This document shows, in pieces, positions 7,280 through 8,712 of a stretch of DNA of 8,712 bases. Position numbers and translations under genes: made by a program. Within the stretch, counting starts at the first letter, position 1. Each line of letters begins with the position of its first letter. The stretch is from Methylotenera sp. (GTDB taxonomy: Bacteria; Pseudomonadota; Gammaproteobacteria; Burkholderiales; Methylophilaceae), in assembly GCA_027487055.1 (NCBI GenBank), contig JAIYEJ010000149.1, positions 1 through 8,712 of the forward strand, read 5' to 3'. The notes under the pieces were generated by a model that saw only the letters and a program-made list of their open reading frames with translations, made no database searches and was not told where the DNA came from.

Positions 7280-7486
7280 TTATTTAGTCTCATCCGCAGG
7301 CGCTTCAATACCTTCTAGCGCTTTTGTTTGCTCAGCTGCAAGTGTCTCTGCGCCACTAATATCATTTTTAGCTTTATCTAATATCTCTTTGGGCACGGTG
7401 CCCACCTCGGCTGAGGCTTGTTTTTGTTGCTCGCAAGCGCTCAAAGTCGACACGCATAAAATGCCAATGCAGAATAACTTAAACAT
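7280..7486 (-). CDS. Small outer-membrane-type lipoprotein, function unknown
   Basis: The 68-residue product starts MFKLFCIGILCVSTLSAC: a short basic n-region, a hydrophobic core and a lipobox LSAC with the acylated cysteine at residue 18. Glu at +2 rather than Asp suggests export to the outer membrane by Lol. The mature 51 residues are rich in Ala, Glu and Lys and probably helical, with no motif I recognise. A longer start at 7522 is possible, but the ATG at 7486 is preferred because a strong purine site AAAGGGGGG (G-run 7490-7495) lies just before it and the lipoprotein signal then starts normally. It begins 16 bases after the 62-residue membrane-protein gene, so both are probably on one mRNA. 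It is not an obvious entericidin. Confidence 0.8.
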   Translation of the reverse strand: MFKLFCIGILCVSTLSACEQQKQASAEVGTVPKEILDKAKNDISGAETLAAEQTKALEGIEAPADETK

Positions 7487-7502
7487 AAACCCCCCTTTAA
7501 AT

Positions 7503-7691
7503 TTATGGTTTATTAAATTCATGGCTTAAAAAATGTCGCGCAGTCGTCTCGGCCATAAACTCGGTTTTATGTTCCTCGTTCAGGGCTTTTATTTGGTGCT
7601 TAAATTGCTGGCGATTAATTGCAAACGTGACCAAGCCGCCAATTAGCGTCCCAAGTAAGGTAAAAATTGGGGTGATGAGAGATGTTTCCAT
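7503..7691 (-). CDS. 62-residue single-span membrane protein, possibly C-terminally shortened
   Basis: The product METSLITPIFTLLGTLIGGL... has one membrane span (about residues 5-24, with a GTLIGG turn-like motif) followed by a charged helical part containing FKHQIKALNEEHKTEFMAE and TARHFLSH. From memory, this resembles a family of uncharacterised proteobacterial proteins of about 90-100 residues that continue after the ARHFL segment with a conserved LGGF/DELRKILVRAGA-like end; that end is absent here, and I could not verify this. A TTG four codons upstream (7703) is an alternative start, but the ATG is preferred because GAGA in the TTG region is correctly spaced (6 bases) to serve as its ribosome site. 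It has its own good promoter and precedes the lipoprotein gene. Confidence 0.7.
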   Translation of the reverse strand: METSLITPIFTLLGTLIGGLVTFAINRQQFKHQIKALNEEHKTEFMAETTARHFLSHEFNKP

Positions 7692-7694
7692 ATT

Positions 7695-7748
7695 GAATCT
7701 CAATGTGGCATTAGCAATTGGGTCATGCTAAATCACACACTGAGATTC
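7695..7748 (-). repeat. 54-base imperfect inverted repeat covering the ribosome site of the 62-residue gene
   Basis: Outer arms GAATCTCA (7695-7702) and TGAGATTC (7741-7748) pair perfectly over eight bases. After one mismatch four more pairs follow (TGTG 7704-7707 with CACA 7736-7739), then an interior loop, then six pairs TTAGCA (7711-7716) with TGCTAA (7726-7731) around a nine-base loop. In a minus-strand RNA crossing the whole element, the 3' arm holds the GAGA ribosome site of the gene at 7691. No T-run follows on either side, so it is not a classical terminator. It could also be the remnant of a small mobile palindrome. Confidence 0.7.
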
Positions 7749-7753
7749 GTCAA
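7725..7753 (-). promoter_or_regulatory. Candidate sigma-70 promoter for the 62-residue gene and lipoprotein
   Basis: On the minus strand, -35 TTGACG (7748-7753, 5 of 6) and -10 TAGCAT (7725-7730, 4 of 6 including the key first two and last bases) are separated by exactly 17 bases. RNA should start near 7718, giving a leader of about 27 bases before the ATG at 7691. The promoter lies inside the inverted repeat at 7695-7748, so its own transcript lacks the distal arm. Confidence 0.55.
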
Positions 7754-7775
7754 ATATTACGTGCTTTAAAAAATA

Positions 7776-8546
7776 CTAGTAGTAATGAATCCATGTTAAT
7801 CCAGAACCGATATTTGGACTTGCATTACTTAAACCGCCAACAACATAAAAATTTACCTTGTTATTGTCGTTAAGTCTGTAGTTAATGTAGCTGGACACTT
7901 CTTGTGCGTTTACTGCAAACTTGGTGGTTTTTTGTTGCCAGTCGTAACTAATGCCAACACTTACAGTGTCGTTGAATGTGTAATCGGTACCAATTGAGCT
8001 GTTCCAAATATTGTTTAAATTAATGTCGCTTGGATCGCCCCTCCATCGGTAGCCAATGTTCCAATAAGGCGACCAGTTATTAATCGTTTTATAAAACTCT
8101 GTATTGACACCGTAATCTGTTTTGCCTGTACCTAAAAACTTATCTTCATTCGCGGTTGGAATTTTAACTCTGGCGCCAACATCCATTCCAATAACATAAT
8201 CTCTGTCATCTAAAAATGTATAAGTACCAGCAATAATGGTATCTCCGATACCTGTTTCTGTAGTGCGATTTGTATTGTTGATATTTTCATCACCAATAAA
8301 GTCACCTTCTGGCGTCACAAAAGTAGGGCTGATTACTCTTAAGTAAGAAGTTGATATGCGCAAACTCCATTTATCGGTTTTGTACTTTAGACTGATGGGA
8401 AGCGCCCAAACATCGGTATCCTGATCGGCACCATAATCGCCAGATGAATAATCTACGCCCAATGTGGTCGAAAACCTTCCATCTAATGCTAGTGCTGGGT
8501 GACTTAGCCCTAATATTAATAAACCTAAAATAGTTCTGTGACGCAT
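7776..8546 (-). CDS. Outer-membrane beta-barrel protein, transporter/MetA-pathway-like family
   Basis: The 256-residue product has a signal peptide (MRHRTILGLLILGLSHPALA) with likely cleavage after ALA at 20. The mature part is a chain of amphipathic strands with alternating aromatic and polar residues (for example PISLKYKTDKWSLRISTSYL, YWNIGYRWRG, VSVGISYDWQQKT) separated by Asp/Asn/Gly turns, typical of a 10-12 strand outer-membrane barrel. KIPTANEDKFLGTGKTDYGV at 128-147 resembles the conserved segment of the barrel family annotated as 'MetA-pathway of phenol degradation' or 'transporter'; the substrate is unknown. It ends in aromatic Tyr instead of the more common Phe of the Bam signal. 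AAGGGA just upstream supports the start. It lies 48 bases after the EKV-repeat gene and 84 bases before the 62-residue gene. Confidence 0.75.
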   Translation of the reverse strand: MRHRTILGLLILGLSHPALALDGRFSTTLGVDYSSGDYGADQDTDVWALPISLKYKTDKWSLRISTSYLRVISPTFVTPEGDFIGDENINNTNRTTETGIGDTIIAGTYTFLDDRDYVIGMDVGARVKIPTANEDKFLGTGKTDYGVNTEFYKTINNWSPYWNIGYRWRGDPSDINLNNIWNSSIGTDYTFNDTVSVGISYDWQQKTTKFAVNAQEVSSYINYRLNDNNKVNFYVVGGLSNASPNIGSGLTWIHYY

Positions 8547-8594
8547 CTTATCCCTTTCTTGGTAACATCTTTTTTTATAATTTCTTAGCTTGTA
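8547..8594 (-). other. Short gap between the EKV-repeat gene and the barrel gene
   Basis: This AT-rich gap has no convincing terminator hairpin. A TATAAA (8574-8579, minus strand) could act as a -10 box, but no acceptable -35 box lies 16-18 bases upstream, so a separate promoter for the barrel gene is unproven. AAGGGA close to the ATG is the ribosome binding site. Confidence 0.4.
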
Positions 8595-8712
8595 TTACTT
8601 ATTTCTTCCCTTACCACTACCGCCTCTTTCGTCAGCACTAATTCGGTCTGATGATCGAGGTCTTTCAACACGTTCCACTTTCTCAACCTTTTCAACCTTT
8701 TCAACCTTTTCA
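8595..8712 (-). CDS. C-terminus of a hypothetical protein with EKV tripeptide repeats (5' end outside window)
   Basis: The last 38 codons of a minus-strand gene are present, ending at TAA 8595-8597. The text begins EKVEKVEKVEKVERVERP and ends in a short tail, RSSDRISADERGGSGKGRNK. Alternating Glu/Lys-Val triplets give a highly charged, low-complexity segment that may be extended or helical; the tail is basic and Gly/Ser-rich. I do not recognise the family, and the start, any signal peptide and the full length are unseen. It is followed after 48 bases by the outer-membrane barrel gene on the same strand, so they may be co-transcribed. The frame is supported by exact repetition in codon register and a clean stop. 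Confidence 0.6.
   Translation of the reverse strand, partial: EKVEKVEKVEKVERVERPRSSDRISADERGGSGKGRNK
8683..8712 (-). repeat. 9-bp tandem repeat, in coding register, running off the window edge
   Basis: Three perfect copies of TCAACCTTT (plus strand) plus the beginning of a fourth are present; more diverged copies continue inward to about 8665. Each unit encodes Glu-Lys-Val on the minus strand (GAA AAG GTT). Because the unit is a multiple of three, copy-number change would alter protein length without a frameshift. Confidence 0.85.

Noticed and set aside
7276..7290. AGACT-N5-AGTCT stem at the end of the lipoprotein gene as a terminator
   Set aside because: The stem is only five base pairs, A/T-rich and not followed by a T-run on either strand.
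7487..7522. Longer start for the lipoprotein (12 extra residues)
   Set aside because: It would place charged residues ahead of a normal lipoprotein signal and overlap the 62-residue gene; the G-rich ribosome site fits the ATG at 7486.
7692..7703. TTG start four codons upstream for the 62-residue gene
   Set aside because: The TTG lies in the GAGA ribosome-site region of the better ATG at 7691 and has no good site of its own.
7766..7781. T-run and TACTAGTA palindrome just after the barrel gene as an intrinsic terminator
   Set aside because: The palindrome has no loop and is weak, and no stable GC stem precedes the T-run.

Overview
The window looks like a chromosomal segment of an AT-rich Gram-negative betaproteobacterium, most likely Methylophilales (Methylotenera/Methylophilus-like). 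That placement is inferred from the gene order kdsD-kdsC-lptC-lptA-lptB-rpoN and the general look of the proteins; no rRNA or other taxonomic marker is present. I see no tRNA, rRNA, CRISPR array, transposase or phage gene.

Region 1 (1-5033, minus strand) is a tight six-gene unit transcribed right to left: kdsD and kdsC (two steps of Kdo synthesis), lptC, lptA and lptB (LPS transport from inner to outer membrane), and rpoN (sigma-54), which runs off the left edge at residue 426. Gaps are between -1 and 19 bases, so the unit is almost certainly one operon. It makes the LPS core sugar Kdo, exports finished LPS, and ends with an alternative sigma factor.

Region 2 (5034-5166) is the divergent control region. 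It holds a quasi-palindrome, TAGGCA-N7-TGCCTA, that also fits the sigma-54 -24/-12 element (GG-N10-GC) on both strands, and a sigma-70-like -10 box almost touching the kdsD start codon.

Region 3 (5167-7137, plus strand) is one CPA2 cation/proton antiporter with a C-terminal RCK (TrkA-type) NAD-binding module, of the KefB/KefC/YbaL type. A convergent gap of 142 bases follows. It holds a 12-bp perfect palindrome and an open frame in phase with the antiporter, but no good terminator.

Region 4 (7280-8712, minus strand) is accessory in character. From right to left it has the end of a protein with EKV tripeptide repeats, a secreted outer-membrane beta-barrel protein, a 62-residue single-span membrane protein and a 68-residue lipoprotein. 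The 62-residue gene has a good sigma-70 promoter lying inside a 54-base imperfect inverted repeat, one arm of which covers its ribosome binding site. This arrangement could silence read-through transcripts while leaving the gene's own transcript translatable.

The two observations I would follow first are the two-way sigma-54-like element beside the rpoN operon and the inverted repeat over the 62-residue gene. The rest of the window is ordinary envelope and ion-transport machinery.
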